The notes under the pieces: model-generated
What the model saw: the letters and a program-made list of their open reading frames with translations, nothing else
Told to the model about the DNA's origin: nothing
The model's database searches: none
In this document: piece after piece, positions 13,752 to 20,584 of the stretch
Layout of the letters: the number at the start of each line of letters is the position of its first letter
Numbering within the stretch: position 1 is the first letter of the stretch
DNA from: Armatimonadota bacterium
Lineage (GTDB): Bacteria > Sysuimicrobiota > Sysuimicrobiia > Sysuimicrobiales > VGFF01
NCBI GenBank assembly: GCA_016868955.1
Contig: VGFF01000027.1
Span: 1 to 20,584, forward strand
Reading direction: 5' to 3'
Length of the DNA stretch: 20,584 nt
Program-made: the position numbers and the translations under genes

Positions 13752-13937
13752 CTACCAGCTGGACTTTGTCATGCCGGGAATCTCGCCTTTGTAGGCCAGC
13801 TCACGGATGCAGATGCGGCAGAGCTTGAACTTGCGAAAGACGGAGCGCGGGCGGCCGCAGCGCTCGCAACGGGTGTAAGCGCGGACCTTGAACTTCGGCG
13901 CCCGCCGCCACTTCTCGATGATGCTCTTCTTCGCCAT
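13752..13937 (-). CDS. rpsN: 30S ribosomal protein S14, type Z (zinc-binding)
   Basis: The 61-residue short form of S14 with two CxxC motifs (C24/C27 and C40/C43) that bind one zinc ion. It assembles late in the 30S head. The C-terminal GEIPGMTKSSW is diagnostic. This type occurs in Gram-positive and related lineages and in many thermophiles; Proteobacteria usually carry the 101-residue zinc-free form. GGAGGCGGA precedes the ATG. It lies 14 bp after rplE. Confidence 0.97.
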   Translation of the reverse strand: MAKKSIIEKWRRAPKFKVRAYTRCERCGRPRSVFRKFKLCRICIRELAYKGEIPGMTKSSW

Positions 13938-13951
13938 TCCGCCTCCGCGGG

Positions 13952-14509
13952 CTAGCCGCCCGCCACCTGATCACGGAACGGAACACCGAGCAACCGCAGC
14001 AGCTCGCGCGCCTCCTCGTCGTTCCGCGCCGTCGTCACGATCGTGATGTCCATGCCGCGAATCTTGCCGACCTTGTCGTACTCGATCTCGGGAAAGATGA
14101 GCTGCTCGCGGACGCCGATGTTGAGATTGCCGCGCCCGTCGAACGACCGCTCCGAGATCCCCTTGAAGTCCTTGATGCGCGGCAACGAAGCGTTGAACAG
14201 CTTGTCGAGGAACTCGTACATGCGCTGCCCGCGCAAGGTCACCTTGGCGCCGATCGCCACGCCTTGGCGCAGCTTGAACGCTGCGATCGACTTCCGCGCC
14301 CGCGCGATCACCGGCTTCTGGCCGGCGATGATCGACAGCTCCTCGGCGGCCTTGTCGACCTGACGCGAATCGGAGACGCCTTCGCCGACGCGCATGTTCA
14401 AGACGACCTTCTCCAACCGCGGGATCTGCATCGGGTTTTTGTATTGGAAGCGCTCGCGCAGGCCGGTGACGGCTTCGTTTTCGTAGCGCTCCTTGAGTCT
14501 CGCTGCCAT
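13952..14509 (-). CDS. rplE: 50S ribosomal protein L5
   Basis: Binds 5S rRNA and contacts the P-site tRNA in the central protuberance. The 185-residue protein includes NPMQIPRLEKVVLNMRVGEG, GQKPVIARARKSIAAFKLRQG, the VTLRGQRMYEFLDKLFNASLPRIKDFKG block and the C-terminal GMDITIVTTARNDEEARELLRLLGVPF. AGGAGATCAAC precedes the ATG. It lies 48 bp after rplX, a gap in which I see no obvious S8-site hairpin. Confidence 0.97.
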   Translation of the reverse strand: MAARLKERYENEAVTGLRERFQYKNPMQIPRLEKVVLNMRVGEGVSDSRQVDKAAEELSIIAGQKPVIARARKSIAAFKLRQGVAIGAKVTLRGQRMYEFLDKLFNASLPRIKDFKGISERSFDGRGNLNIGVREQLIFPEIEYDKVGKIRGMDITIVTTARNDEEARELLRLLGVPFRDQVAGG

Positions 14510-14557
14510 GTTGATCTCCTGCCGCCGTGTCCCTCGCGTCGCGGCCCCAAGCCTGCT

Positions 14558-14905
14558 CTACTTGCGATCGATCGTCTCCCCCGACCGTTTCGCCACGCGG
14601 ACGCGGTTACCGTCCGCCAACACGTTCGTGCCGGCGCGCGTCGGCTTCTTGCTGTCGGGATCGACGAGCATCACCTTGGACGCGTGGATCGGCAGCTCTT
14701 TCTCGACGATGCCGCCCTGCGGGCTCTTCTGCGTCGGCTTGCGGTGGCGCTTCACCGTGTTGACGGCTTCGACGATCACGCGGTGCGTCTTCGGGAAGAC
14801 CTGGAGAACCTTGCCGCGCTTGCCCCGGTACTTGCCGGAGATCACTACGACCAGATCGCCCTTGCGTACGTGCATGCGCGCGCGCTGCGCGCCGATGACC
14901 GGCAT
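14558..14905 (-). CDS. rplX: 50S ribosomal protein L24
   Basis: Assembly initiator of the 50S subunit, located at the tunnel exit. The 115-residue product has the KOW motif (MHVRKGDLVVVISGKYRGKRGKV, about residues 11-33), then VNTVKRHRKPTQKSPQGGIVEKELPIHASKVMLVDP. GTG (14908) and ATG (14905) are adjacent start codons at the rplN stop. ATG is chosen because GGAGGT is then about 6 nt upstream; it shares one base with the rplN stop (TGATG). A later ATG at codon 11 would give the shortest usual form. Confidence 0.95.
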   Translation of the reverse strand: MPVIGAQRARMHVRKGDLVVVISGKYRGKRGKVLQVFPKTHRVIVEAVNTVKRHRKPTQKSPQGGIVEKELPIHASKVMLVDPDSKKPTRAGTNVLADGNRVRVAKRSGETIDRK

Positions 14906-15273
14906 CACAACACCTCCGGCGCCAACGAGATGATCTTCATGAACTGGCGGTCGCGCAGCTCGCGGGCGACCGGGCCGAAGATGCGGGTGCCGCGGGGGTT
15001 GAGCTGATCGTTAATCAGGACAGCGGCGTTGTCGTCGAACCGGATGTAGCTGCCGTCGGCCCGCCGCACTTCCTTGCGCGTCCGGACGACGACCGCGCGC
15101 ACGACCTCGCCCTTCTTGACCGTGGCGTTCGGGATCGCCTGCTTGACCGAGGCGACGACGATGTCGCCGATTCGCGCGTAACGGCGCCGGCTGCCGCCCA
15201 TCACCCGGATGATGCTGACCTCGCGCGCGCCGGTGTTGTCGGCGACCTTCAGCCTGGATTCATTCTGCAACAT
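14905..15273 (-). CDS. rplN: 50S ribosomal protein L14
   Basis: L14 forms intersubunit bridge B8 with helix 14 of 16S rRNA. The 122-residue protein has the standard length and blocks: MLQNESRLKVADNTGAREV, IIRVMGGSRRRYARIGDIVVASVKQAIPNATVKKGEVV, and GTRIFGPVARELRDRQFMKIISLAPEVL. GGAGG lies 9 nt before the ATG. It lies 24 bp after rpsQ, and its stop overlaps rplX. Confidence 0.97.
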   Translation of the reverse strand: MLQNESRLKVADNTGAREVSIIRVMGGSRRRYARIGDIVVASVKQAIPNATVKKGEVVRAVVVRTRKEVRRADGSYIRFDDNAAVLINDQLNPRGTRIFGPVARELRDRQFMKIISLAPEVL

Positions 15274-15297
15274 GGAACGATGCCTCCCGCGCCGCCA

Positions 15298-15561
15298 CTA
15301 CTTCGCGCGTTCCAGGACGTCGAGGACGCGCCAGCGCTTCTCCTTGGACAAGGGGCGCGTCTCGGCGATCCGCACGCGGTCGCCGACCTTGCATTGGTTC
15401 GTCTCGTCGTGCGCCTTGAACTTGCAATTGCGGCGCAACGGCTTCTTGTACAGAGGATCACGGGACACAGAAGCGACGCGGACGACGACCGTCTTGTCCA
15501 TCTTGTCGCTGACGACCTCGCCGACGATGGTCTTGCGGCGATGGCGCTCCGTCGTGCTCAT
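15298..15561 (-). CDS. rpsQ: 30S ribosomal protein S17
   Basis: Primary 16S rRNA-binding OB-fold protein. The 87-residue product contains RKTIVGEVVSDKMDKTVVVRV, DPLYKKPLRRNCKFKAHDETNQCKVGDRVRIAETRPLSKEKRWRV, matching the family throughout. The open frame runs back to 15759 through rpmC, but the family start is ATG 15561, which overlaps the rpmC stop as ATGA and has GGGGAG upstream. Confidence 0.97.
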   Translation of the reverse strand: MSTTERHRRKTIVGEVVSDKMDKTVVVRVASVSRDPLYKKPLRRNCKFKAHDETNQCKVGDRVRIAETRPLSKEKRWRVLDVLERAK

Positions 15562-15752
15562 GCCTGCTCCCCTTTCCGGGTCAGCTCGGTCTTCACCCGC
15601 GCGATGTCCTTGCGGACCTCCCGCAAGCGCGACGGACTCTGCGCCTTGCCGGCCGCGATCTGCACGCGCAGATTGAACGCCTCCTGCTCGGCGTCGTCGA
15701 GGCGGCGGCGCAACTCGTCGGGCGCCATGTCGCGTAGCGCCTTGGGATTCAA
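15558..15752 (-). CDS. rpmC: 50S ribosomal protein L29
   Basis: A 64-residue two-helix protein at the tunnel exit, part of the docking site for trigger factor and SRP. It shows the ALRDMAPDELRRRLDDAEQEAFNLRVQIAAGKAQSPSRLREVRKDIARVKTEL pattern. The start is TTG at 15752, which overlaps the rplP stop as TTGA and is preceded by GGGAGGGGA. An ATG at 15728 would cut the first helix. Both ends overlap neighbouring genes. Confidence 0.95.
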   Translation of the reverse strand: MNPKALRDMAPDELRRRLDDAEQEAFNLRVQIAAGKAQSPSRLREVRKDIARVKTELTRKGEQA

Positions 15753-16177
15753 TTCGCATCCCCTCCCAGATCCTCGCGCTTCATGAACTTCACGCCGATC
15801 GGCAGCTTGTGCGCAGCCAGCGTCATCGCCTCGCGGGCGACGGATTCGTTGACGCCGGCCAGCTCGAACATCACGCGGCCCGGCTTGACGACGGCGACCC
15901 AGAATTCGGGGTTGCCCTTTCCGCTGCCCATGCGCGTCTCCGCCGGCTTCTTCGTCACGGCCTTGTCAGGGAAGATCCGGATCCACAGCTTGCCGCCGCG
16001 CTTGATGTAGCGCGTGATCGTACGGCGCGCTGCCTCGATCTGGGCGCTCGTGATCCAGCCCGCGTCGGTGGCGGCGAGCGCGTACTCGCCGAACGAGACG
16101 TTGGACCCCTCGTAAGCCAGCCCGCGCCGGCGGCCGCGATGGTGCTTGCGGTACTTGACGCGCTTTGGCATCAACAT
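15749..16177 (-). CDS. rplP: 50S ribosomal protein L16
   Basis: L16 lies near the A-site tRNA and helps position it in the peptidyl transferase region. The 142-residue protein starts MLMPKRVKYRKHHRGRRRG and contains YALAATDAGWITSAQIEAARRTITRYIKRGGKLWIRIFPDKAVTKKPAETRMGSGKGNPEFWVAVVKPGRVMFE, the family signature. AGGAGG lies about 11 nt before the ATG. It lies 21 bp after rpsC. Confidence 0.97.
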   Translation of the reverse strand: MLMPKRVKYRKHHRGRRRGLAYEGSNVSFGEYALAATDAGWITSAQIEAARRTITRYIKRGGKLWIRIFPDKAVTKKPAETRMGSGKGNPEFWVAVVKPGRVMFELAGVNESVAREAMTLAAHKLPIGVKFMKREDLGGDAN

Positions 16178-16198
16178 GGCGAATCGATCCTCCTGCCC

Positions 16199-16870
16199 TT
16201 ATCGCGCCGCGGCGGCCCGCGCCGCGCGCCCTTCACGCCGATGCTCCGGGAACACGTCGCCGCGGTAGATCCAAACCTTGACGCCGATGCGACCGTACGT
16301 CGTCAGCGCCTCGGCCACGCCGAAGTCAATGTCGGCGCGCAGCGTATGAAGCGGCACGCGGCCCTCGCGATACCACTCATAGCGCGCGATCTCGGCGCCG
16401 CCGAGTCGTCCCGAGCACGAGATCCGGATCCCCTTGCCGCCGGAGCGAAGCGTCCGTTGCACCGCCTGCTTCATCGCCCGGCGGTGCGCGATCCGGCGCT
16501 CCAGCTGTTGCGCGACGCTCTCGGCGACGAGCTGCGCCTCCAGCTCGGGGCGGCGAATCTCCTGCACGTTGAGCTGCGTCTCCTTGCCGGTGAGCTCGCG
16601 GAGCTCCTTCTTGAGGGCGTCGATGCCGGTGCCGCCGCGGCCGATGATGATGCCGGGGCGCGCCGCGTGCACGGTGACCTTCAATCGGTTCACGGCACGC
16701 TCGATCTCGATCCGGGAGATGCCGGCCCGATGCAGCTTCTTCTTGACGAACTTACGCAGGCGCAAGTCCTCATGAAGAAGCTCCGCGAAGCCCTTCTGGC
16801 TATACCACCGCGACTCCCAGTCACGGATGACGCCGATCCGCAGCCCAACCGGATTGACCTTCTGCCCCAC
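16199..16870 (-). CDS. rpsC: 30S ribosomal protein S3
   Basis: S3 sits at the mRNA entry site with S4 and S5 and contributes to helicase activity. The 223-residue protein has MGQKVNPVGLRIGVIRDWESRWY, a type II KH domain with IIGRGG (75-80), and the C-terminal domain (GGKGIRISCSGRLGGAEIARYEWYREGRVPLHTLRADIDFG and GVKVWIYRGDVFPEHR). It ends in an Ala/Arg tail. GTG start with GGAGGTGTTGC upstream. It lies 30 bp after rplV. Confidence 0.97.
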   Translation of the reverse strand: MGQKVNPVGLRIGVIRDWESRWYSQKGFAELLHEDLRLRKFVKKKLHRAGISRIEIERAVNRLKVTVHAARPGIIIGRGGTGIDALKKELRELTGKETQLNVQEIRRPELEAQLVAESVAQQLERRIAHRRAMKQAVQRTLRSGGKGIRISCSGRLGGAEIARYEWYREGRVPLHTLRADIDFGVAEALTTYGRIGVKVWIYRGDVFPEHRREGRAARAAAAR

Positions 16871-16900
16871 GCAACACCTCCGCCGGCGCCGTGCGCCGTC

Positions 16901-17245
16901 TTACTGCTTCTCCGCCACGACGACGGTCACGTGGCTCGTCTTCTTCTGGATGACGTCGGCGCGCCCGCGGGCGCGCGGCATCATACGCTTCCACATGCCG
17001 CCGGCCGGTCCGCGATCGATCATGATCCGCGACACGACGAGCGTGTCGCGGTCCAGCTCGAGGTTGTTCTCGGCGTTGGCCGCCGCCGAACGCACGGCCT
17101 TCTCGATGGCGCGGGCGCTGCGGTGCGGCATGTTGCGCAGGACCGCGAGCGCTTCGTCGACGGGCCGGCCTCGCACCTCGTCGGCGACGCGCCGCATCTT
17201 CAGCGGTGACATACGGATGTACTTGGCGATCGCTCGCGTTTCCAT
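16901..17245 (-). CDS. rplV: 50S ribosomal protein L22
   Basis: L22 lines the nascent peptide tunnel with an extended beta hairpin. The 114-residue product has AIAKYIRMSPLKMRRVADEVRGRPVDEALAVLRNMPHRSARAIEKAVRSAAANAENN, then the hairpin region GPAGGMWKRMMPRARGRADVIQKKTSHVTVVV. GGGGGAG precedes the ATG. It lies 15 bp after rpsS. Confidence 0.97.
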   Translation of the reverse strand: METRAIAKYIRMSPLKMRRVADEVRGRPVDEALAVLRNMPHRSARAIEKAVRSAAANAENNLELDRDTLVVSRIMIDRGPAGGMWKRMMPRARGRADVIQKKTSHVTVVVAEKQ

Positions 17246-17260
17246 TGGACTCCCCCGAGC

Positions 17261-17545
17261 CTAGGGCTTCGCGCCGGTGGCGCGCTCCGACCCGCCGTGC
17301 CCCTTGAAGATGCGCGTCGGCGCGAATTCGCCGAGCTTGTGGCCGACCATCTGCTCAGTGACGTAGACCGGCACGTGCTTGCGGCCGTCGTAGACCGCGA
17401 TCGTGTGACCGACGAAGTCGGGCATGATCGTCGAGCGGCGCGACCACGTCCGCACGACGCGCTTCTCACGCTTCTGATTCAGCGCGGCGATCTTCTTCGC
17501 CAGCGGCTCGTCGACGAACGGTCCCTTGATCTTGGATCGGCTCAT
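17261..17545 (-). CDS. rpsS: 30S ribosomal protein S19
   Basis: S19 pairs with S13 in the 30S head. The 94-residue protein shows MSRSKIKGPFVDEPLAKKI, VRTWSRRSTIMPDFVGHTIAVYDGRKHVPVYVTEQMVGHKLGEFAPTR, a close match to the family. Its Shine-Dalgarno is fused to the rplB stop codon (TAGGAGG), so the two are spaced by only 10 bp. Confidence 0.97.
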   Translation of the reverse strand: MSRSKIKGPFVDEPLAKKIAALNQKREKRVVRTWSRRSTIMPDFVGHTIAVYDGRKHVPVYVTEQMVGHKLGEFAPTRIFKGHGGSERATGAKP

Positions 17546-17555
17546 CTGTCGCCTC

Positions 17556-18383
17556 CTACTTCCGGCGCTTCACGATGTCGCGATTGCTCGGCTTGTTCGG
17601 CTTGCGCGTCTTCTTGCCGAGCGTCGGCTTGCCCCACGGCGACACCGGACCGGGCATGCCGATCGGCGACTTGCCTTCGCCGCCGCCGTGCGGATGGCTG
17701 CGCGGGTCCTGCGCGACGCCTCGCACCGTCGGCTTGACGCCGAGCCATCGCTTGCGTCCGGCCTTGCCATATTTGATCGCTTCGTGCTCGACATTCCCAA
17801 TCTGGCCCACCGTCGCGCGGCAGACGATCTGAATCTTGCGCACCTCGCCGGACGGCAGGCGCAGCTGCGCGATGCCGCCTTCCTTTGCCATGATCTGGGC
17901 GGCGCCGCCGGCGGCGCGCACGAGCTGGCCGCCGCGATTGGGCTGTAGCTCGACATTGTGCACCATCGTGCCGACGGGAATGCTCGACAGCGGCAGCGTG
18001 TTGCCGGAGCGGATCTCGACGTCGGGACCGGACGCGACCGTCTCGCCGACGGCCAAGCCGACCGGCGCCAGGATGTACCGCTTCTCGCCGTCGGCGTAGT
18101 GCAGCAACGCGATACGCGCCGAGCGGTTCGGATCGTATTCGATCGCCGCGACCTTGGCCGGGACGCCGATCTTGTCGCGCACGAAGTCGATCTCGCGGTA
18201 TAGGCGGCGATGCCCGCCGCCGCGGTGGCGCGTCGTCACACGGCCCTGATTGTTGCGGCCGGCATGCTTCTTCAGCGACTTGACCAGGCTGCGCTCCGGC
18301 TCGGCCTTCGTGATTTCCTCGAAGGTGTAGCCGGTCTTGAACCGCAGGCCGGGCGTATGTGGCTTGAACCTCTTGATTCCCAT
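17556..18383 (-). CDS. rplB: 50S ribosomal protein L2
   Basis: Largest and most conserved 50S protein, needed for subunit association and peptidyl transfer. The 275-residue protein has GIKRFKPHTPGLRF, GRNNQGRVTTRHRGGGHRRLYREIDF, the RNA-binding SH3-like core, and the conserved HPHGGGEGKSPIG motif at 230-242 near the peptidyl transferase centre, followed by TLGKKTRKP. GGGAGGA precedes the ATG. It lies 19 bp after rplW. Confidence 0.98.
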   Translation of the reverse strand: MGIKRFKPHTPGLRFKTGYTFEEITKAEPERSLVKSLKKHAGRNNQGRVTTRHRGGGHRRLYREIDFVRDKIGVPAKVAAIEYDPNRSARIALLHYADGEKRYILAPVGLAVGETVASGPDVEIRSGNTLPLSSIPVGTMVHNVELQPNRGGQLVRAAGGAAQIMAKEGGIAQLRLPSGEVRKIQIVCRATVGQIGNVEHEAIKYGKAGRKRWLGVKPTVRGVAQDPRSHPHGGGEGKSPIGMPGPVSPWGKPTLGKKTRKPNKPSNRDIVKRRK

Positions 18384-18402
18384 CCGGTTCCTCCCGGCGG
18401 CC

Positions 18403-18690
18403 CTACATCAACTTCTCGAGATCGATCGTCTCACCGGCACGTAGCGTGACGACCGCCTTGCGGCGCTCCGACGTGCGGAATGTGTTCTTGCCGCGGCGGC
18501 GAAGGCGACCGGGAAGGTTGACGACGTTGACATCGGCGACCTTGACGCGGAACAGCCGCTCGACGGCATCGCGGATCTGCGGCTTCGTCGCTTCGCGCTG
18601 GACCTCGAACACGTACTTGCCGGTCGCCGACGCGCGCATGGACTTCTCGGTGATGAGCGGTCGTACGACGATGGCGCGATAGTCGCTCAC
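18403..18690 (-). CDS. rplW: 50S ribosomal protein L23
   Basis: L23 is the main tunnel-exit docking site for trigger factor and SRP. The 95-residue protein has VVRPLITEKSM, KYVFEVQREATKPQIRDAVERLFRVKVADVNVVNLPGRLRRRGK, and the KAVVTLRAGETIDLEKL end. GTG start overlaps the rplD stop as GTGA, with GGAGGT 6 nt upstream. Confidence 0.97.
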   Translation of the reverse strand: MSDYRAIVVRPLITEKSMRASATGKYVFEVQREATKPQIRDAVERLFRVKVADVNVVNLPGRLRRRGKNTFRTSERRKAVVTLRAGETIDLEKLM

Positions 18691-19310
18691 GACAGAACCT
18701 CCTGCAACGCGCCCAGCGTGCTCTGCGTCACGATGATGCGATCGGCGGCGAGCAGGTCCGCGACGTTGAGTGAGCCCGGCGTCAAGACGACGACGTCCGC
18801 AAGATTCCGCGCCGCTCGGCGGACGAGGGCATCGGCGTCGTTGACGACGAGGCAGGCCCGGCCGTCGATCGACAGCGCACCGAGCGTGTTGGCGACCTCG
18901 CGCGTCCGACCCTCGGCGACACCGAAGTCGGAGACGATTGTCAGGCGGTTCCCGGCGACGGCGTCCGAAAATACGGAACGGAGCGCGAGCGCACGCATCT
19001 TCTTTGGCAGGCGCTGCGTGTAGTCGCGCGGCTTCGGGCCGAACGTGATGCCGCCGCCCATGAAGATGGGAGCCTTGCGGCTGCCGTGCCGCGCCCGGCC
19101 CGTGCCCTTCTGCCGCCAGAGCTTGCGCGTGCTGCCCGAGACCTCGCCGCGCGTCAGCGTCGAATGCGTGCCAGCGCGCGCGCCGGCGAGCTGGGCCACG
19201 ACCGCTTGGTGTACCACGGCCTTGTGCGGCTTCAAGCCAAAGATGGCATCGGGCAGGTCGACCTCCCCGACGAATTTTCCGGACGGACCGTACGTCGCCG
19301 CCTTCGGCAT
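18687..19310 (-). CDS. rplD: 50S ribosomal protein L4
   Basis: L4 lines the exit tunnel and, in gammaproteobacteria, represses the S10 operon. The 207-residue protein shows VVHQAVVAQLAGARAGTHSTLTRGEVSGSTRKLWRQKGTGRARHGSRKAPIFMGGGITFGPKPRDYTQRLPKKMRALALRS, the extended tunnel loop, and the C-terminal globular part. The Shine-Dalgarno is joined to the rplC stop (TAGGAGGA), leaving 11 bp between the genes. Confidence 0.97.
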   Translation of the reverse strand: MPKAATYGPSGKFVGEVDLPDAIFGLKPHKAVVHQAVVAQLAGARAGTHSTLTRGEVSGSTRKLWRQKGTGRARHGSRKAPIFMGGGITFGPKPRDYTQRLPKKMRALALRSVFSDAVAGNRLTIVSDFGVAEGRTREVANTLGALSIDGRACLVVNDADALVRRAARNLADVVVLTPGSLNVADLLAADRIIVTQSTLGALQEVLS

Positions 19311-19321
19311 CTCGAATCCTC

Positions 19322-19945
19322 CTACGAACTTGCCTTGCGCACGACGATCAAACCGCCACGCGGGCCGGGCACCGCGCCGCGAATCAACAGGAGATTGCGC
19401 TCAGGGTCGACACGGACAAGACGCAGCCCTTGGATCGTCACCCGCTCATTGCCCAGGCGCCCGGGGGCGCGCTTGCCCAGCCAGACGCGACCGACGCCGG
19501 AGGCGCCCATCGATCCGACGGCGCGGTGCATCAACGACACGCCGTGGGAGTCGCGCTGGCCGGAGAAGTTGTGACGCTTCATCGCGCCCGAGAAGCCTTT
19601 GCCCTTGGACTTTCCGGTAACGTCGACGGTGTCGCCGTCGTGGAACGCGGTCACGGCGATCTCCTGGCCGACCTCGAACGTCTCGCCGGCGCCGAGTCGG
19701 AACTCGCGTAGCACGCGGCGCGGCTTGACGCCGGCCCGCGCGTAGACGCCGCGCATCGGCTTGTTCACGCGGCGCTCGGGGACCTCTTCGAACCCAACCT
19801 GTATAGCGCGGTATCCGTCGCGCTCGGTCGTGCGCAGATTGACGACGACGTTCGGCGATGCCTCGACCAACGTGACCGGCACGAGGTTGCCCGCTCCGTC
19901 GAAGATCTGCGTCATACCCACTTTGCGTCCCAAAATCGCGGTCAT
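19322..19945 (-). CDS. rplC: 50S ribosomal protein L3
   Basis: Early-assembly protein whose central loop approaches the peptidyl transferase centre. The 207-residue protein has ILGRKVGMTQIFDGAGNLVPVTLVEA, DVTGKSKGKGFSGAMKRHNFSGQRDSHGVSLMHRAVGSMGASGVGRVWLGKRAPGRLGNERVTIQGL, and a short C-terminus. The frame is open to 19990, but ATG 19945 begins the family sequence and has GGAGGG 6 nt upstream. It follows rpsJ by 67 bp. Confidence 0.97.
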   Translation of the reverse strand: MTAILGRKVGMTQIFDGAGNLVPVTLVEASPNVVVNLRTTERDGYRAIQVGFEEVPERRVNKPMRGVYARAGVKPRRVLREFRLGAGETFEVGQEIAVTAFHDGDTVDVTGKSKGKGFSGAMKRHNFSGQRDSHGVSLMHRAVGSMGASGVGRVWLGKRAPGRLGNERVTIQGLRLVRVDPERNLLLIRGAVPGPRGGLIVVRKASS

Positions 19946-20012
19946 TGGTACCCTCCTCGGAAGGCTTCCTGCCGCCTCCCGATGCCCCACGCGCCTCGCG
20001 TCGTGCGCCGGC

Positions 20013-20321
20013 CTACTTCAAGCGGACTTCGATGTCCACGCCGGCTGGGAGATCGAGGGTGCTGAGAGAATCCACGGTCTTCTGCGTCGGCTCGACGATG
20101 TCGATCAGCCGCTTGTGCGTCAGGACCTGGAAGTGCTCCATCGACTCCTTGTCGGTGTGCGGCGATCGAATGACGCAGTAGACGTTACGATCGGTCGGCA
20201 ATGGCACGGGCCCGGAAATGCGGGCACCGGTGCGTCGCGCCGTATCCACGATCGTCGCCGCCGACTGGTCCAGCAGCCGGTGATCGAACGCTTTCAGCTT
20301 GATGCGGAGTGTCTGCGCCAC
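20013..20321 (-). CDS. rpsJ: 30S ribosomal protein S10
   Basis: S10 is a 30S head protein and, with NusB, a transcription antitermination factor. The 102-residue product has the exact family length and shows IKLKAFDHRLLDQSAATIVDTARRTGARISGPVPLPT and HKRLIDIVEPTQKTVDSLSTLDLPAGVDIEV. The start is GTG 20321 with GGGAG about 10 nt upstream; the frame upstream of it is Ser/Pro-rich shadow of tuf. It lies 13 bp after tuf, so the S10 block is probably transcribed from the str (tuf) side. Confidence 0.97.
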   Translation of the reverse strand: MAQTLRIKLKAFDHRLLDQSAATIVDTARRTGARISGPVPLPTDRNVYCVIRSPHTDKESMEHFQVLTHKRLIDIVEPTQKTVDSLSTLDLPAGVDIEVRLK

Positions 20322-20334
20322 GGTGTGCTGCTCC

Positions 20335-20584
20335 CTACTCGGTGATCTTGGTGACGACGCCGGCGCCGACGGTGCGCCCACCTTCCCGCACCGCGAACCG
20401 CAATCCCTCTTCCATCGCGATCGGCGCGATCAAGCTCACGCCCATCGTGATGTTGTCGCCAGGCATCACCATCTCCACCCCGTCGGGCAGCTTGATGTCA
20501 CCTGTCACGTCCGTCGTCCGAAAGTAAAACTGCGGCCGGTACCCAGTGAAAAACGGCGTGTGCCGGCCCCCCTCTTCCTTCGTC
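20335..20584 (-). CDS. tuf: Elongation factor Tu, C-terminal end (cut by the window edge)
   Basis: The last 82 codons of EF-Tu, the GTPase that delivers aminoacyl-tRNA to the ribosome. Domain III is visible: GGRHTPFFTGYRPQFYFRTTDVTG, then MVMPGDNITMGVSLIAPIAMEEGLRFAVREGGRTVGAGVVTKITE and a TAG stop. The start and GTPase domain lie beyond position 20584. Its place directly before rpsJ matches the usual fusA-tuf-rpsJ junction. Confidence 0.97.
   Translation of the reverse strand, partial: TKEEGGRHTPFFTGYRPQFYFRTTDVTGDIKLPDGVEMVMPGDNITMGVSLIAPIAMEEGLRFAVREGGRTVGAGVVTKITE

Noticed and set aside
15809..17209. A 466-codon open frame on the plus strand opposite rplP, rpsC and rplV
   Set aside because: Antisense shadow in GC-rich DNA; rich in Arg, Ala, Asp and His with no family motif, and it covers three certain ribosomal genes.
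19946..20012. S10-type leader with an L4 regulatory hairpin before rplC
   Set aside because: The gap is only 67 bp and lies after rpsJ rather than before it; the stems I could draw are short and imperfect.
1..20584. CRISPR array, insertion sequence, prophage or novel defence system
   Set aside because: No spaced direct repeats, transposase or phage-like genes were seen; nearly all sequence is accounted for by conserved housekeeping genes.

Overview
The window is GC-rich bacterial chromosomal DNA. All but about the first kilobase is one long, tightly packed gene cluster on the minus strand: the S10-spc-alpha ribosomal protein supercluster followed by an ECF-transporter/truA tail. Read in the direction of transcription (from 20584 down) the order is: tuf (3' end only), rpsJ, rplC, rplD, rplW, rplB, rpsS, rplV, rpsC, rplP, rpmC, rpsQ, rplN, rplX, rplE, rpsN, rpsH, rplF, rplR, rpsE, rpmD, rplO, secY, adk, map, infA, rpmJ, rpsM, rpsK, rpsD, rpoA, rplQ, ecfA1, ecfA2, ecfT, truA, and a DinB-fold gene.

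The S10 and spc blocks are canonical. The adk-map-infA-rpmJ insertion between secY and rpsM, and the ecfA1-ecfA2-ecfT-truA run after rplQ, are arrangements typical of Gram-positive and related (Terrabacteria-type) lineages rather than Proteobacteria. S14 (short type), S4 and L36 all carry intact zinc-binding cysteines. GTG and TTG starts are used at several genes, and at least ten junctions have 1- or 4-base stop/start overlaps. I infer a high-GC member of a Terrabacteria-like phylum (for example an Actinobacteria-, Chloroflexota- or Eremiobacterota-type genome). The sequence alone does not let me name the phylum with confidence.

The genes work together as the core gene-expression supply line: ribosomal proteins of both subunits, elongation factor Tu, initiation factor IF-1, the RNA polymerase alpha subunit, the SecY translocon pore, N-terminal methionine removal (Map), adenylate balance (Adk) and tRNA pseudouridylation (TruA). 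The ECF module (two ATPases plus the EcfT scaffold) would energise vitamin or metal uptake with S-components encoded elsewhere.

The leftmost 1.07 kb is different. It holds a CAU-anticodon tRNA gene on the minus strand (98-172), a possible tRNA promoter, and a plus-strand gene that matches only the C-terminal part of an M19 dipeptidase. That gene converges on the end of the main cluster, and the two are separated by a perfect 17-bp-stem hairpin. Several other strong intercistronic hairpins occur (infA/rpmJ, rpsK/rpsD, rplQ/ecfA1). I found no mobile element, CRISPR array, prophage or evident new system. The points worth checking are regulatory hairpins, the truncated dipeptidase next to the tRNA, the identity of that tRNA, and the DinB-fold gene coupled to truA.
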